Below are positions 1 to 7,964 of a stretch of DNA of 38,384 nucleotides, piece by piece; the stretch's first letter is position 1, and each line of letters opens with the position of its first letter. A program made the position numbers and the translations under genes. Origin of the DNA: Phycisphaera sp. (GTDB lineage Bacteria; Planctomycetota; Phycisphaerae; Phycisphaerales; Phycisphaeraceae); assembly GCA_023300125.1 (NCBI GenBank), contig JALZVY010000032.1, forward strand, positions 1 through 38,384, read 5' to 3'. The notes beneath the pieces were generated by a model, which saw only the letters and a program-made list of their open reading frames with translations, was not told where the DNA came from and made no database searches.

Positions 1-1178
1 AAAAACAGCCGCACGCCGGTGTGGCACATCACCATGTTGTGCTGGTTGGCCGCGTCGTTGACCCCTTGGTCGCGGGCGCTGCCGCCGGCTTGGGCTACGG
101 CGCTGACGCCGCTGGCTGCGGCGCGGTCCAGGTTGTCGCGAAAGGGGATGAAGGCGTCGCTGCTGAGCACCACGCCGCTGCGTGAGGCGAGCCAGTCGGC
201 GCGGTCTTGTGCGGTGAGGGGGGTGTAGCCCGGGGCCAGAGCGGCGTTGAGTTCGGCCTTCTCACCTTCGTTCAGCTCGTGGAAGCGCACGAAGTTGTCC
301 AGGGCGTTGACCTTCTCGGCCCGGCCCAGGCCGCTGGCGTACTCGACGGCTAGGGATTTGGGGTGGGTTTTAAGCAAAAAGCGGTCGGCCTTGTCGCAGG
401 CGATGCGGGTGCAGGCGATGCGTGACTGCTGGCCGGCGCCGATGCCGATGGCCTGGCCGTGGGCGGCCACGGCGATGGAGTTGCTTTGGGTGTGCTTGAG
501 GGTGACCGTGGCGACGATGAGGCTTTCCATCGCGTCGGCGGACAATTCGGTGGTGGTGGTCACACGGTTGTTAAACGTCTCGGCCGTGATCGCGATGTCG
601 TTGTGGGTTTGCTGGAGCGTGAGGCCGAACTCGACCCGCGATTCGACCGCGGGCGGGTCGTAGGCCGGGTCCATGGTGAGCATGACGTACTTGCCGCCTT
701 TTTTGGCCCGCAAGATCTCGAAGGCGTCGCCTTCGTAGCTGGGGGCGATGATGCCGTCGCTGACTTCGGGCTTGATGAGGCGGGCGAGGGTTTCGTCGAC
801 CGGTTCGCTGACGGCGATGAAGTCGCCGAAGCTGGCGACGCGGTCGCTGCTGCGGGCCCGGGCGTAGGCGGTGGCCACGGGGCTGTAGTCGGCCTCGGCG
901 TAGAGGAAAGCTTTGCGGAAATCATCGGGCAGGTCGCCGGCGACCGCGGCCCCGGCGGGGCTGACGTGCTTGAAGCTGGCGGCGGCGGCTTTGCCCGTGG
1001 CGGCCTTAAGGTCGCGCACCAGCTGCCAGGCGCGGATGCCGTCGAGCGCGTTGATGTAGGACGGGGCGCCGTTGACCACGTTCAGCGGGCCATCGCCCAG
1101 GGGGCCGGTGCCGGGGGTGTTGATGGTGGCGTGGGGCTGGTTGGGGTTGCAGCCGTATTTGAGCTTGATGTCGGGCAT
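1..1178 (-). CDS. Stand-alone AICAR transformylase, 3' end cut by window edge
   Basis: This enzyme formylates AICAR to FAICAR with 10-formyl-tetrahydrofolate, the penultimate step of purine synthesis, in the cytoplasm. Reading the minus strand from the ATG at 1178 gives 392 open codons up to the window edge. The start carries LKYGCNPNQ (residues 6-14), matching the LRYGxNPHQ motif of PurH. SFKHVSPAG (68-76) contains the catalytic Lys70-His71 pair, and QSNSIAVAAHGQAIGIGAG and a C-terminal SDAFIPF and HTGVRLF follow. The last visible residues match the usual family terminus, so only a few codons are missing. The N-terminal IMP cyclohydrolase (MGS-like) domain of bifunctional PurH is absent, so IMP closure must be done by another protein. 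The gene is divergent from ruvA. The family call is secure; the absence of a fused cyclohydrolase is seen directly. Confidence 0.93.
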   Translation of the reverse strand, partial: MPDIKLKYGCNPNQPHATINTPGTGPLGDGPLNVVNGAPSYINALDGIRAWQLVRDLKAATGKAAAASFKHVSPAGAAVAGDLPDDFRKAFLYAEADYSPVATAYARARSSDRVASFGDFIAVSEPVDETLARLIKPEVSDGIIAPSYEGDAFEILRAKKGGKYVMLTMDPAYDPPAVESRVEFGLTLQQTHNDIAITAETFNNRVTTTTELSADAMESLIVATVTLKHTQSNSIAVAAHGQAIGIGAGQQSRIACTRIACDKADRFLLKTHPKSLAVEYASGLGRAEKVNALDNFVRFHELNEGEKAELNAALAPGYTPLTAQDRADWLASRSGVVLSSDAFIPFRDNLDRAAASGVSAVAQAGGSARDQGVNDAANQHNMVMCHTGVRLF

Positions 1179-1227
1179 GGTCGTGCGGTGTTGTTGGGGG
1201 TTGGGAGGGGCTTCGCGGTGGTGGATT

Positions 1228-1337
1228 GAGGCGCTAGGCGCTAGAGCTTAGAGCCTAGCAAGAGCGCTGCCGCGGGCTTGGACCGCCATGGGTTTCCCGC
1301 CTTCAACTAAGCTCTAGGCTCTAACGCCTAGCGCCTC
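1228..1337. repeat. Inverted heptamer array A
   Basis: The gap between the divergent AICAR transformylase and ruvA holds an inverted repeat. The left arm (1228-1258) and right arm (1307-1337) are each 31 nt and match at 28 positions when one is reverse-complemented. Each arm is a run of 7-bp units ending in TAG, for example GCGCTAG twice, AGCTTAG and AGCCTAG. The 48-bp centre is ordinary GC-rich sequence. Array C near 6.3 kb has nearly the same left arm. The location between two gene starts argues against a simple terminator. Confidence 0.85.
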
Positions 1338-1370
1338 GCGTTCTCTTGGACGCCGCACCCCAGAGAAGAC

Positions 1371-2018
1371 ATGATCGCACGCATTGCCGGCACCCTGGAC
1401 GCCATCGAACAAGACCGCGCTTATGTGGATTTGGAGCACGGGCTGGTCTATGAGGTGTTGCTGCCGGCCTTTGCGGCCACGCGGCTGGCGGCCAGCACCG
1501 GCCAGCGGGTCACGCTGCACACGTTTCAGTTCATCGAGGCCACCAGCCAGGGCAGCACGATGTTTCCGCGGTTGGCGGGGTTTTTGAGCGCGACGGATCG
1601 GCGTTTTTTCCAGCTGTTTGTGACGTGCAAGGGCATCGGTCACCGCCGGGCCTTGCGGGCGATGGTGCTGGACACGAACACGATCGCGTCGGCGATTGCC
1701 GATCGCGACGCCAAGATGCTGCAAACCATGCCCGAGGTGGGCAAAAAGCTGGCCGAGGGCATCGTGTTGAACTTGCGCGACAAGGTGGACGGGTTTGTGA
1801 GCAGTGCGGCGTATCCCAATGACGCAAGCGGCGGCGACGGGGCTGTGTCATCGAGTGGGGGCACGCTGGCACGCGAGGCCTTGGAGGTGCTGCTGCAGTT
1901 GGGGGAAAACCGTACGCAGGCGGTGCAGTGGATCGACCGGGCCCTGAGCGGCGACACGCCGCCGGCCGACGTGCAGCAGCTGGTGGCCGAGGTGTACCGG
2001 CTGCGGGCGGGGGATTGA
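1371..2018 (+). CDS. ruvA: Holliday junction branch migration protein RuvA
   Basis: RuvA binds four-way DNA junctions and recruits the RuvB motor for branch migration during recombinational repair. The 215-residue product has the family layout: an N-terminal OB-like domain opening with MIARIAGTLDAI, then paired helix-hairpin-helix motifs (CKGIGHRRAL near residue 85 and MPEVGKKLAEGIVLNLRDK near 121), then an acidic linker and a small C-terminal domain (AREALEVLLQLG) that touches RuvB. The first hairpin reads KGIGHRRAL where most RuvAs have GVGPKxAL, a mild divergence. Length is close to the usual 190-210. The ATG at 1371 has only a weak purine stretch (GAGAAG) upstream. ruvB and ruvC are not in the window. 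The octamer element B begins 29 bp after the stop. Confidence 0.95.
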   Translation: MIARIAGTLDAIEQDRAYVDLEHGLVYEVLLPAFAATRLAASTGQRVTLHTFQFIEATSQGSTMFPRLAGFLSATDRRFFQLFVTCKGIGHRRALRAMVLDTNTIASAIADRDAKMLQTMPEVGKKLAEGIVLNLRDKVDGFVSSAAYPNDASGGDGAVSSSGGTLAREALEVLLQLGENRTQAVQWIDRALSGDTPPADVQQLVAEVYRLRAGD

Positions 2019-2047
2019 TTGCCCGCGGGCTTTGGCTCGATGATCCA

Positions 2048-2249
2048 ACGCCAAGACGCCAAGACGCCAAGACGCCAAGACGCCAAGACGCCAAGAAAGG
2101 CACGTCAGGTCGGGTTTGCTGGGGGCGTTGGGTCTCTCCGATGCGTTTCGGTGGTTCAAGGCGATAAGGAGCTGCCTCAACCGCTAGCGGCTCCGCTTGC
2201 GTCTTCTTGCCGGTTCCGCGTCTGAGCATCTGAGCGTCGTCTTGGCGTT
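2048..2249. repeat. Octamer array with inverted partner, element B
   Basis: Immediately after ruvA lie six perfect tandem copies of ACGCCAAG (2048-2095). An inverted partner, CGTCTTGGCGTT, lies at 2238-2249, just before the metallo-beta-lactamase gene. The intervening ~140 bp has no convincing gene; near its right end TCTGAGCA and TCTGAGCG form another adjacent octamer pair. The same octamer family recurs in element D within the rhamnose operon. The whole gap 2019-2331 is accounted for by this element plus a short leader for the next gene. Confidence 0.85.
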
Positions 2250-2331
2250 ATCTTTATTGCGACGGCAATCAGACTAAAATGAAGTGTCTGTGTGTTTTGC
2301 CATTTGTATTCCCCCTCTGAGTCTGCGGTCT

Positions 2332-3759
2332 ATGAAAATCACCTTCCTCGGCGCCAACCGGCAAGTCACCGGATCCAGCTATTTGCTCGAAATCCCCGGT
2401 CTGAAAGACCGCCGTTCGCCGTTTCGCATCATGGTGGACCACGGCATGTTTCAAGAACGCAAGTTCTTGGGGCGCAACTGGGAAGACTGCCCGGTGCCCG
2501 CGAAGTCGATCGACGTGCTGCTGCTGACCCATGCCCACCTGGACCACTGCGGGCGCATCCCGCGGCTGGTGGAAGAAGGCTTCCGCGGCCCGATCATCAC
2601 CACCGAGCCCAGCGTGGACCTGGCCCGCATCGTGATGACCGACTCGGGGCGGATTCAAGAAGAAGACGCCAAGTACAAAGCCAAGCGTTTTAGAAAACAA
2701 AAACGTAAACCCAAGTACCCCATCGAGCCGCTGTACGACAGCAAGCAGGCGGCCAAGGCGATCAAGAAGCTTGAGTCGGTGGCGTTTGGCGCCTGCCACG
2801 AACTCAACGAGCACGCGAGCGTGTGCTTCCACGACGCGGGGCACGTGCTGGGGTCGGCCAGCCTGACCGTGACCGTGAAGACCCCGGAGATGGACGAGCC
2901 CCGCACGATTTTGTTCAGCGGCGACATCGGCCAGTGGGACCGCCCGCTGATCCCCGACCCCACGCCGGTGGCCCAGGCCGACTACGTGATCATGGAAAGC
3001 ACCTACGGCAACCGCGAGCATAAAGACCACGGCAGCGTGGAAGACGTGCTGGCGAAAACCGTCAACGAGGCGGTGGAGCGTGGGGGCAACGTGGTCATCC
3101 CCACGTTTGCCATCGAGCGGGCCCAAGAGCTGTTGTATCACTTGGGGCGGCTGGTGGATTCCAAAACCATTCCGCAGGTGCCGGTGTTTCTCGACAGCCC
3201 CATGGCCATCAACGTGACCGAACTGTTTGAGAAAAACAAGTCGTTCCTGGACGGCGAAACGCGCAGCCAGATGGCCTCGGGCAACGACCCGCTGGACTTC
3301 CCGGGCCTGTTCATGAGCCGCAGCCCCAAAGACAGCCGCGCGATCAACAGCATCAAAGGCACGGCGGTGATCTTGGCGGGCAGCGGCATGTGCACCGGCG
3401 GGCGCATCAAGCACCACCTCAAGCACAACATCGGCCGGCCCGAGTCGGTGATCTTGTTTGTGGGCTATCAAAGCCCCGACACCCTGGGCGGGCAGATTGT
3501 CAGCGGCAAAGAAGAGATCCGCATCCACGGCGAGATGCGGCCCATGAAAGCGAAGGTGGAGCGCCTCTACGGCATGAGCGCCCACGCCGACCGCACCGAC
3601 CTGCTGCGCTGGCTGGACGTGGTGCAGCCCCGGCCCAAGCGTGTGTTCCTGACCCACGGCGCCGAGTCGGTGGCGGTGGCCATGGGCGATGAGATCCGCA
3701 AGACGCGGAAGATCGACGTGACGGTGCCCGAGTATGGCCAGTCGGTCGAGCTTGAATGA
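2332..3759 (+). CDS. Beta-CASP metallo-beta-lactamase, RNA-processing exonuclease family
   Basis: The product is a zinc-dependent nuclease-type hydrolase of the COG1236 (Ysh1/CPSF-73-like) family, predicted to process RNA in the cytoplasm. The 475 residues show the metal-binding motif HAHLDH (67-72), then SGDIGQWDRPL, ESTYGNREH, the beta-CASP segment with PTFAIERAQELLYHL, GSGMCTGGRI, and the C-terminal MSAHADRTDLL and THGAE, which complete the two-zinc site. I place the start at 2332 because MKITFLGANRQVTGSSY begins exactly at the conserved first strand. The open frame extends upstream to 2284 but that part has no family match. No clear Shine-Dalgarno is visible. Bacterial substrates of this family are poorly defined, so the exact RNA target is unknown. 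Confidence 0.92.
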   Translation: MKITFLGANRQVTGSSYLLEIPGLKDRRSPFRIMVDHGMFQERKFLGRNWEDCPVPAKSIDVLLLTHAHLDHCGRIPRLVEEGFRGPIITTEPSVDLARIVMTDSGRIQEEDAKYKAKRFRKQKRKPKYPIEPLYDSKQAAKAIKKLESVAFGACHELNEHASVCFHDAGHVLGSASLTVTVKTPEMDEPRTILFSGDIGQWDRPLIPDPTPVAQADYVIMESTYGNREHKDHGSVEDVLAKTVNEAVERGGNVVIPTFAIERAQELLYHLGRLVDSKTIPQVPVFLDSPMAINVTELFEKNKSFLDGETRSQMASGNDPLDFPGLFMSRSPKDSRAINSIKGTAVILAGSGMCTGGRIKHHLKHNIGRPESVILFVGYQSPDTLGGQIVSGKEEIRIHGEMRPMKAKVERLYGMSAHADRTDLLRWLDVVQPRPKRVFLTHGAESVAVAMGDEIRKTRKIDVTVPEYGQSVELE

Positions 3760-3824
3760 TGCCGATGGCATGTGGCGTGTCATTGGAAGGTCGTACATCC
3801 CGAGTTCAATGAAACAATTTTGAT

Positions 3825-4814
3825 ATGAAAAAAATCCCTTCCGCTCCTTTCGCTGTTTGTCTTTTGGGTTGCGTGGCAGCGTTGCTTTTTACGGGTTTGT
3901 CCCCGGTGGACGCGCAGGCCCAAGCAAAGAAAAAACCTGTGCCGCTGTGGAAGAAGGGCATCTATGCCGCGTCGGTGCCCGAGCCCACGTTTAAGGCGGT
4001 GCGCTACGGCGAAGCCAAACGCAACGTGTTGGATTTTTGGCAGGCCCCGTCGGACGCGCCCACTCCGGTGGTGGTTTTTATCCACGGCGGCGGGTGGAAC
4101 GGCGGTGACAAGGCGAAGCTCAGCGACTTTGTGGACCCCAACGCGCTGCTGAAAGCCGGGGTGTCGGTGGCTGCGATCAACTACCGCTTGATCAAACAAT
4201 GCAAAGACCTGGATCCGCCTGTGCAAGGGCCGATGGCCGATGCGGCCCGAGCGATCCAGTTCATCCGTAGCAAATCCGAGGCGTGGAACATCGACAAGGT
4301 CCGCATCGGCGCCAACGGCGGATCTGCGGGGGCGTGTACGAGTCTTTGGTTGGCCTATCACGACGATTTGGCAGATCCGACATCCGACGACCCGATTGCC
4401 CGCGAATCGACACGGCTGATGTGCGTGGCGGCTCGCCGAGCGCAGACTTCTCTGGACCCCAAGCAGATGAAGGCGTGGATTGCCAACAGCAAGTACGGAG
4501 CTCACGCGTTTGGGCTGGGCAGCTTTAAAGCGTTTTTGGCCCAGCGTGACCGCATTCTCCCGCAGATCAACGCGTATTCCCCGTACGCACTGCTGGACGC
4601 GGGCGATCCGTCGACTTATCTGTCGTTTCCCAAAGCTCCTTTGGCCCCGGGCAAGACCACCAAAGACCCGACGCATTCGGTGGTCTTTGGTGTGGAACTC
4701 GAAAAGCGGTGCAAGCAGGTAGGGGTGCCTTGCGAGTTGGTGTATCCCGGTGCCCGTGGTGTGAAGCACGCCACTTCGACGGATTACCTCATCGCGACCC
4801 TGACGGCGCCATGA
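3825..4814 (+). CDS. Exported alpha/beta hydrolase (esterase/lipase-like)
   Basis: This is a 329-residue secreted carboxylesterase-type hydrolase; the substrate is not predictable. The N-terminus is a Sec signal peptide (Lys-Lys at 2-3, hydrophobic stretch 9-25, likely cleavage after VDAQA). The oxyanion-hole motif HGGGW is at 87-91, and the nucleophile elbow is G165-G-S167-A-G169. A C-terminal KHAT (near 312) probably supplies the catalytic His. This layout matches the BD-FAE/Aes-like branch of the hormone-sensitive-lipase superfamily. It lies 65 bp after the beta-CASP gene on the same strand. Its C-terminus runs to within 41 bp of the convergent HAD gene, with no clear terminator between them. 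Confidence 0.85.
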   Translation: MKKIPSAPFAVCLLGCVAALLFTGLSPVDAQAQAKKKPVPLWKKGIYAASVPEPTFKAVRYGEAKRNVLDFWQAPSDAPTPVVVFIHGGGWNGGDKAKLSDFVDPNALLKAGVSVAAINYRLIKQCKDLDPPVQGPMADAARAIQFIRSKSEAWNIDKVRIGANGGSAGACTSLWLAYHDDLADPTSDDPIARESTRLMCVAARRAQTSLDPKQMKAWIANSKYGAHAFGLGSFKAFLAQRDRILPQINAYSPYALLDAGDPSTYLSFPKAPLAPGKTTKDPTHSVVFGVELEKRCKQVGVPCELVYPGARGVKHATSTDYLIATLTAP

Positions 4815-4855
4815 TCGTGGGCCGGGTGAAGCCAGGCCGGCTTCTTATGGACGTT

Positions 4856-5467
4856 CTAAAACCCGAAGTCGCGCACGTCCACCACCTCCATTCCCGCGGC
4901 CTTGGCGGCCTCGACCCCCGGGGGGGCGTCTTCGAAGGCCAGGCAGTCTTGGGGGGCCACGCCCAGTGCCTCGGCGGCTTTGAGGTAGGTCTCGGGGTGG
5001 GGCTTGTGGCGGGTTACGTCGTCGGATGACACCAAGGCGTCGAACCAGTCGAAGGCTTGGATGGTGCTTAAGGTTTGCGTGACGCTGCGGCGGCGCGAGC
5101 CGGTGGCGACGGCCATGGGCAGGCGTCCGCGGTACGCACGGGCTACGGCGAGCACCGGTTCGATGGGCTGGATGGTGGGGGCCAAACCCAGGTAGTGCTC
5201 TTGCTTGGCGACCACCGCGTCGGCGATCTGGTCGTCGCTGACCTGCTCGCCCGCAGCCCGTCGGGCGACCTGCTCGCCGGAGATGCCGCCCCAGGTCATG
5301 TATTCACGGTAGACCGGGAACTCGGCCCAGTCGCGCTGGGCAAAGGTGTTGGTCCAGGCCTGCCAGTGCACGGGCATGGAGTCGGCCAGGGTGCCGTCAC
5401 AGTCGAAAATCAGGCCGCGGTGGCGGGCGCGCACGCGGTCCAAAGGGGTGGTGGGGGTATCGGGCAT
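4856..5467 (-). CDS. HAD-superfamily sugar-phosphatase / beta-phosphoglucomutase-like hydrolase
   Basis: This is a cytoplasmic HAD subfamily IA enzyme of 203 residues. Motif I is [10 protein letters not shown], with the Asp22 nucleophile and Asp24 acid/base; ATGSRR is motif II, K(PHP) at the [10 protein letters not shown] segment is motif III, and [16 protein letters not shown] is motif IV. The helical cap between motifs I and II ([12 protein letters not shown] and onward) resembles fructose-1-phosphatase YqaB and beta-phosphoglucomutases, so a small sugar phosphate is the likely substrate. The precise reaction cannot be told from sequence. It is divergent from the GlcG/HbpS-like gene, leaving a roughly 100-bp gap that must hold both promoters. 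A TAGAAT at 5531-5536 could be the -10 of that neighbour, but no good -35 accompanies it. Confidence 0.88.
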   Translation of the reverse strand: MPDTPTTPLDRVRARHRGLIFDCDGTLADSMPVHWQAWTNTFAQRDWAEFPVYREYMTWGGISGEQVARRAAGEQVSDDQIADAVVAKQEHYLGLAPTIQPIEPVLAVARAYRGRLPMAVATGSRRRSVTQTLSTIQAFDWFDALVSSDDVTRHKPHPETYLKAAEALGVAPQDCLAFEDAPPGVEAAKAAGMEVVDVRDFGF

Positions 5468-5568
5468 GGCTGGAGTCTAGTCCGAGATCGCTTCACGTTG
5501 GACCGACGCTGCCGCCCCGTGCAGCGGGCATAGAATGCTTTCTCTTTTTCTCAACAGGAACTTTTTTG

Positions 5569-6150
5569 ATGACAACCCGCCGCTTATTGACTGTTGCCAC
5601 CGCCACCGCGTTTGGCCTAGGCCTGACCGCTGCTTCGTTGTTTGGCCCGCCGACGGTCGCCGTGGCGGCAGGCGGTCATGATCACGCGGATCACGCGGAT
5701 CACGCGGATCACGTGGATCACCACGGCCACGGAGCCGTGGGGCTGACCGTCTCGGACATCAGCGAGCAGCAGGGCCACGCGGTCATCGATACGGCGCTGG
5801 CGAAGGCTGCGGCCATCGGTACGAAGATGAATATCGCCGTGGTGGACGCCGGGGGCAACCTGAAGGCGTTTATGCGGATGGACGGCGCCTGGCTGGGGTC
5901 GATTGACATCGCGATCAAGAAGGCGAAGACGGCGCGCTTCTTTGATATGCCCACTGGCAACATCGGTACGCTGAGCCAGCCCGGCGGGCCTTTGTTTGGC
6001 ATCGAGCACAGCAACGACGGGTTGATCACTTTTCCAGGCGGCGTGCCGCTGAAGAATGCCGCGGGCGAGGTGATCGGCGCTATCGGCGTGTCGGGCTCGA
6101 CCGTGGAGAACGACCATGCGGTCGCCGCGGCGGGCGCGGGTGCGATCTGA
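5569..6150 (+). CDS. Exported GlcG/HbpS-like (DUF336) protein with Asp-His repeat linker
   Basis: The protein has 193 residues: signal peptide (about 1-34, ending VAVAAGG), a metal-binding-looking linker with repeated DHA units rich in Asp and His, and a GlcG/HbpS domain from about residue 57. The domain motifs are [32 protein letters not shown], and [20 protein letters not shown]. Family members bind haem (HbpS) or act in unknown small-molecule pathways; periplasmic location follows from the signal. The linker is encoded by near-perfect 9-bp repeats (GATCACGCG) around 5689-5720. I chose the ATG at 5569, not the TTG at 5566, because CAGGAA at 5555-5560 is a good ribosome-binding site. A strong terminator follows. 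Haem or metal-ion binding is an inference. Confidence 0.85.
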   Translation: MTTRRLLTVATATAFGLGLTAASLFGPPTVAVAAGGHDHADHADHADHVDHHGHGAVGLTVSDISEQQGHAVIDTALAKAAAIGTKMNIAVVDAGGNLKAFMRMDGAWLGSIDIAIKKAKTARFFDMPTGNIGTLSQPGGPLFGIEHSNDGLITFPGGVPLKNAAGEVIGAIGVSGSTVENDHAVAAAGAGAI

Positions 6151-6173
6151 GAGCGCGACGTCTGAAACCGACG

Positions 6174-6207
6174 GCGGCCCGCGGCGTGAGCCGCGAGCCG
6201 CTTTTTT
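6174..6207 (+). terminator. Rho-independent terminator after GlcG/HbpS-like gene
   Basis: A hairpin with two GCGGC/GCCGC stem blocks (6174-6178 with 6197-6201, and 6181-6185 with 6190-6194), a two-base internal bulge on each side and a GTGA loop is followed by six T residues at 6202-6207. It lies 24 bp after the stop codon. Confidence 0.85.
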
Positions 6208-6234
6208 GTAGAGGCCAGCGGGGTTGACTGGGGA

Positions 6235-6355
6235 TCGAGGCGCTAGGTGTTAGAGCTTAAAGCCTAGTCCGAGGCCTGCGGCCGGCTCTCTTTCCCGGGT
6301 GGAGCGTCGCGGCTTTCTTCTTGCCTTTTCTAGGCTCTAACACCTAGCGCCTCGA
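6235..6355. repeat. Inverted heptamer array C
   Basis: This second heptamer element sits between the convergent GlcG/HbpS-like gene and thioredoxin reductase. The left arm (6235-6267) and right arm (6330-6355) share a perfect outer 22 nt in inverted orientation, starting TCGAGGCGCTAGG. The left arm then carries one extra 7-bp unit before both end in CTAG. Its outer sequence is nearly the same as array A, so A and C are copies of one family that differ in unit number. The centre (62 bp) is unrelated to that of A. Confidence 0.85.
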
Positions 6356-6403
6356 ACCGCTCTTGCTCCCCTGCTCCTCCTCCTCCTCCCGCGCGAGCCA
6401 GCC

Positions 6404-7444
6404 TCACTCCTGCTCGGCGAGCCAACGCTCGGCGTCGATGGCGGCTTTGCAGCCCATGCCCGCGGCGGTGACGGCCTGGCGGTAGACGTGATCCGCGACG
6501 TCGCCGGCGAGGAAGCAGCCTTCGACTTCGGTGGTGCTTCGGTAAGGGTCTTTGAGAACCAGGTAGCCCGCGTCGTCGGCTTTCAGTTGGCCGTTGAGGA
6601 AGCCGGTGATGGGCGTGTGGCCGATGGCCATGAACAGGCCCGAGAGCTCCTGCTCAGATGTTTCTTGGGTTTCGTTGTTGATCAGTTTGACGCCGGAAAT
6701 CTTTTCGTCGCCCAGCACTTCGGTGACCGAGGTGTTCCACTTGACCTCGATCTTGGGGTGCTCCAGCGCGCGTTTCTGCATGATTTTGCTGGCCCGCATC
6801 TCGTCGCGGCGGACGTACATGGTGACTTTGCTGGCGAATTTGGCGAGGTAGGTGGCTTCTTCGACCGCGGTGTCGCCGGCCCCGACCACGCCCAGGGGCT
6901 GGTCGCGGAACATGGGCAGGGCGCCGTCGCACACGGCGCAGGCGCTGACGCCGCCGCCGGTGGTGGCCAGACGCAGCTCGTTTTCCTGACCCAGCCAGTT
7001 GGCTTTGGCTCCGGTGGCGATGATGACCGCGTCGGCCAGGCATTCGTGGCCGCCGTCGCCCACGACGCGGAAGGGGCGCTTGGACAGGTCGACGGACGCG
7101 ACGTTTTGAAAGACGTTGAACAGGCCCATGTTCAGGTCGATTTCTTCGCCGTTTTTCACGCCTTTGTCGGTGACCACGCGGGTGTCAAAACGCATGGCCT
7201 GCTTGAAGAAGTCGGTCATCATCTCGGGGCCGGTTTTGCCGTTGGGATAGCCCGGGTAGTTCTCCACATCGGTGGTGAGCATGAGCTGGCCGCCGGGCAT
7301 GAGGTCTTTGCCCGCGGCGCGGCCGGGGTAGACCAAGGGGCGCAGGCCTGCACGGGCGGCGTAGATGGCGGCGGTCCAGCCCGCGGGGCCCGAGCCGATG
7401 ATGACAACTTGTTCGTGAGGCAGGTTGGTGGAATTCATGGGCAT
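6404..7444 (-). CDS. trxB: Thioredoxin reductase
   Basis: This cytoplasmic NADPH:thioredoxin oxidoreductase is a flavoprotein of 346 residues. It shows the FAD-binding GSGPAG (17-22), the redox motif CAVC (169-172), the NADPH-binding GAGDTA, YVRRDEMRAS for the NADPH phosphate, and the C-terminal FAD motif CFLAGDVADHVYRQAVTAAGMG. MPGGQLMLTTDVENYPGYP is the expected substrate-domain signature. The start may be 7444 or 7438 (two in-frame ATGs). It lies 24 bp behind the CWC gene and appears to be the last gene of the cobalamin-riboswitch operon, though it could also have its own promoter. Its usual partner trxA lies 9 kb away in its own unit. Function is certain; co-regulation by B12 is inferred from spacing. 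Confidence 0.95.
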   Translation of the reverse strand: MPMNSTNLPHEQVVIIGSGPAGWTAAIYAARAGLRPLVYPGRAAGKDLMPGGQLMLTTDVENYPGYPNGKTGPEMMTDFFKQAMRFDTRVVTDKGVKNGEEIDLNMGLFNVFQNVASVDLSKRPFRVVGDGGHECLADAVIIATGAKANWLGQENELRLATTGGGVSACAVCDGALPMFRDQPLGVVGAGDTAVEEATYLAKFASKVTMYVRRDEMRASKIMQKRALEHPKIEVKWNTSVTEVLGDEKISGVKLINNETQETSEQELSGLFMAIGHTPITGFLNGQLKADDAGYLVLKDPYRSTTEVEGCFLAGDVADHVYRQAVTAAGMGCKAAIDAERWLAEQE

Positions 7445-7468
7445 AGCCTAGCAATTCTGCGGGCCTGA

Positions 7469-7768
7469 TTAGTCGACATATCGTCGCAGCACACCCCGGC
7501 GATTCCAGGTGTCGATGCACTGTATGCAGATGCACGATCGGCCGACATTTTCTGCGGGAAGTTCGTCCAGGAGATCGTCTGGGACCTTGGCGCTCATGCA
7601 CCAACAACCCTTGGGGTCTTGCCCTTGGCTGACGGCGCACTGATTGTCCTGTCCGCAGATCGGGCAGCGGTGGGTGGCCAAAGGCAGGGGGTGGTGGAGA
7701 TCCGCAATGGCGGGCTCAGAGCTTGTGCGGCGCGGGCGCCTGGTCTTGGGGGCTGGTGTAGGGTTCAT
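7469..7768 (-). CDS. Small cysteine-rich CWC-family protein
   Basis: This 99-residue protein has seven to eight cysteines in a pattern CPICGQDNQC, then GCWC, then CICIQC. That matches the Cys-rich CWC family (named for its Cys-Trp-Cys signature), a small predicted metal-binding or redox module of unknown function. The first ~30 residues are basic and proline-rich, and the frame from ATG 7768 overlaps the upstream [2Fe-2S] gene by 53 bp. A downstream start, such as the TTG just before ATHRCPICG, would remove the overlap, so the true protein may be about 70 residues. It sits between the BFD-like gene and trxB in a tight operon. That placement suggests a redox or metal role linked to B12 metabolism, which is inference only. 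Confidence 0.75.
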   Translation of the reverse strand: MNPTPAPKTRRPRRTSSEPAIADLHHPLPLATHRCPICGQDNQCAVSQGQDPKGCWCMSAKVPDDLLDELPAENVGRSCICIQCIDTWNRRGVLRRYVD

Positions 7769-7964
7769 CGTCTTCGTACAGCAGCTGGGTAAAGGCGGTT
7801 TGGCCCGTGCGGTAGCAGCGCCGCAAATAGGGGCCGCACATGGTGCAGCAGGTGCTGGCGCCGGTGTTCTGGGCCAGCTGGATCAGGCTCAGGCCTTCGT
7901 TTTGGGCTTCTTCTAAAAGTTCGGCGAAGGGGCGCTTGGTGCAGACGCAGCGGTCGATATTCAT
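7716..7964 (-). CDS. BFD-like [2Fe-2S]-binding small protein
   Basis: The product is an 82-residue ferredoxin-like protein of the bacterioferritin-associated ferredoxin (BFD) fold. Ligand cysteines are visible as C6-x-C8 near the start and C40-x2-C43 in STCCTMCGPYL, the arrangement used by BFD and the NAD(P)H-nitrite-reductase small iron-sulfur domain. Family members shuttle electrons, for example to release iron from ferritin. The ATG at 7964 is well placed behind AAGGAG and overlaps the stop of the BtuF-like gene by four bases (ATGA), so the two are probably translationally coupled. The C-terminal ~25 residues are acidic/proline-rich and lack motifs. In this operon it could supply electrons for cobalamin reduction, but nothing in the sequence proves that. 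Confidence 0.85.
   Translation of the reverse strand: MNIDRCVCTKRPFAELLEEAQNEGLSLIQLAQNTGASTCCTMCGPYLRRCYRTGQTAFTQLLYEDDEPYTSPQDQAPAPHKL

Noticed and set aside
1228-1337. Insertion sequence or MITE with transposase
   Set aside because: No transposase in the window and no target-site duplication visible; arms are built of short units, unlike typical terminal inverted repeats.
2269-3798. Long minus-strand reading frame opposite the beta-CASP gene
   Set aside because: His/Val/Ala-rich shadow of a gene with complete family motifs on the plus strand; no domain of its own.
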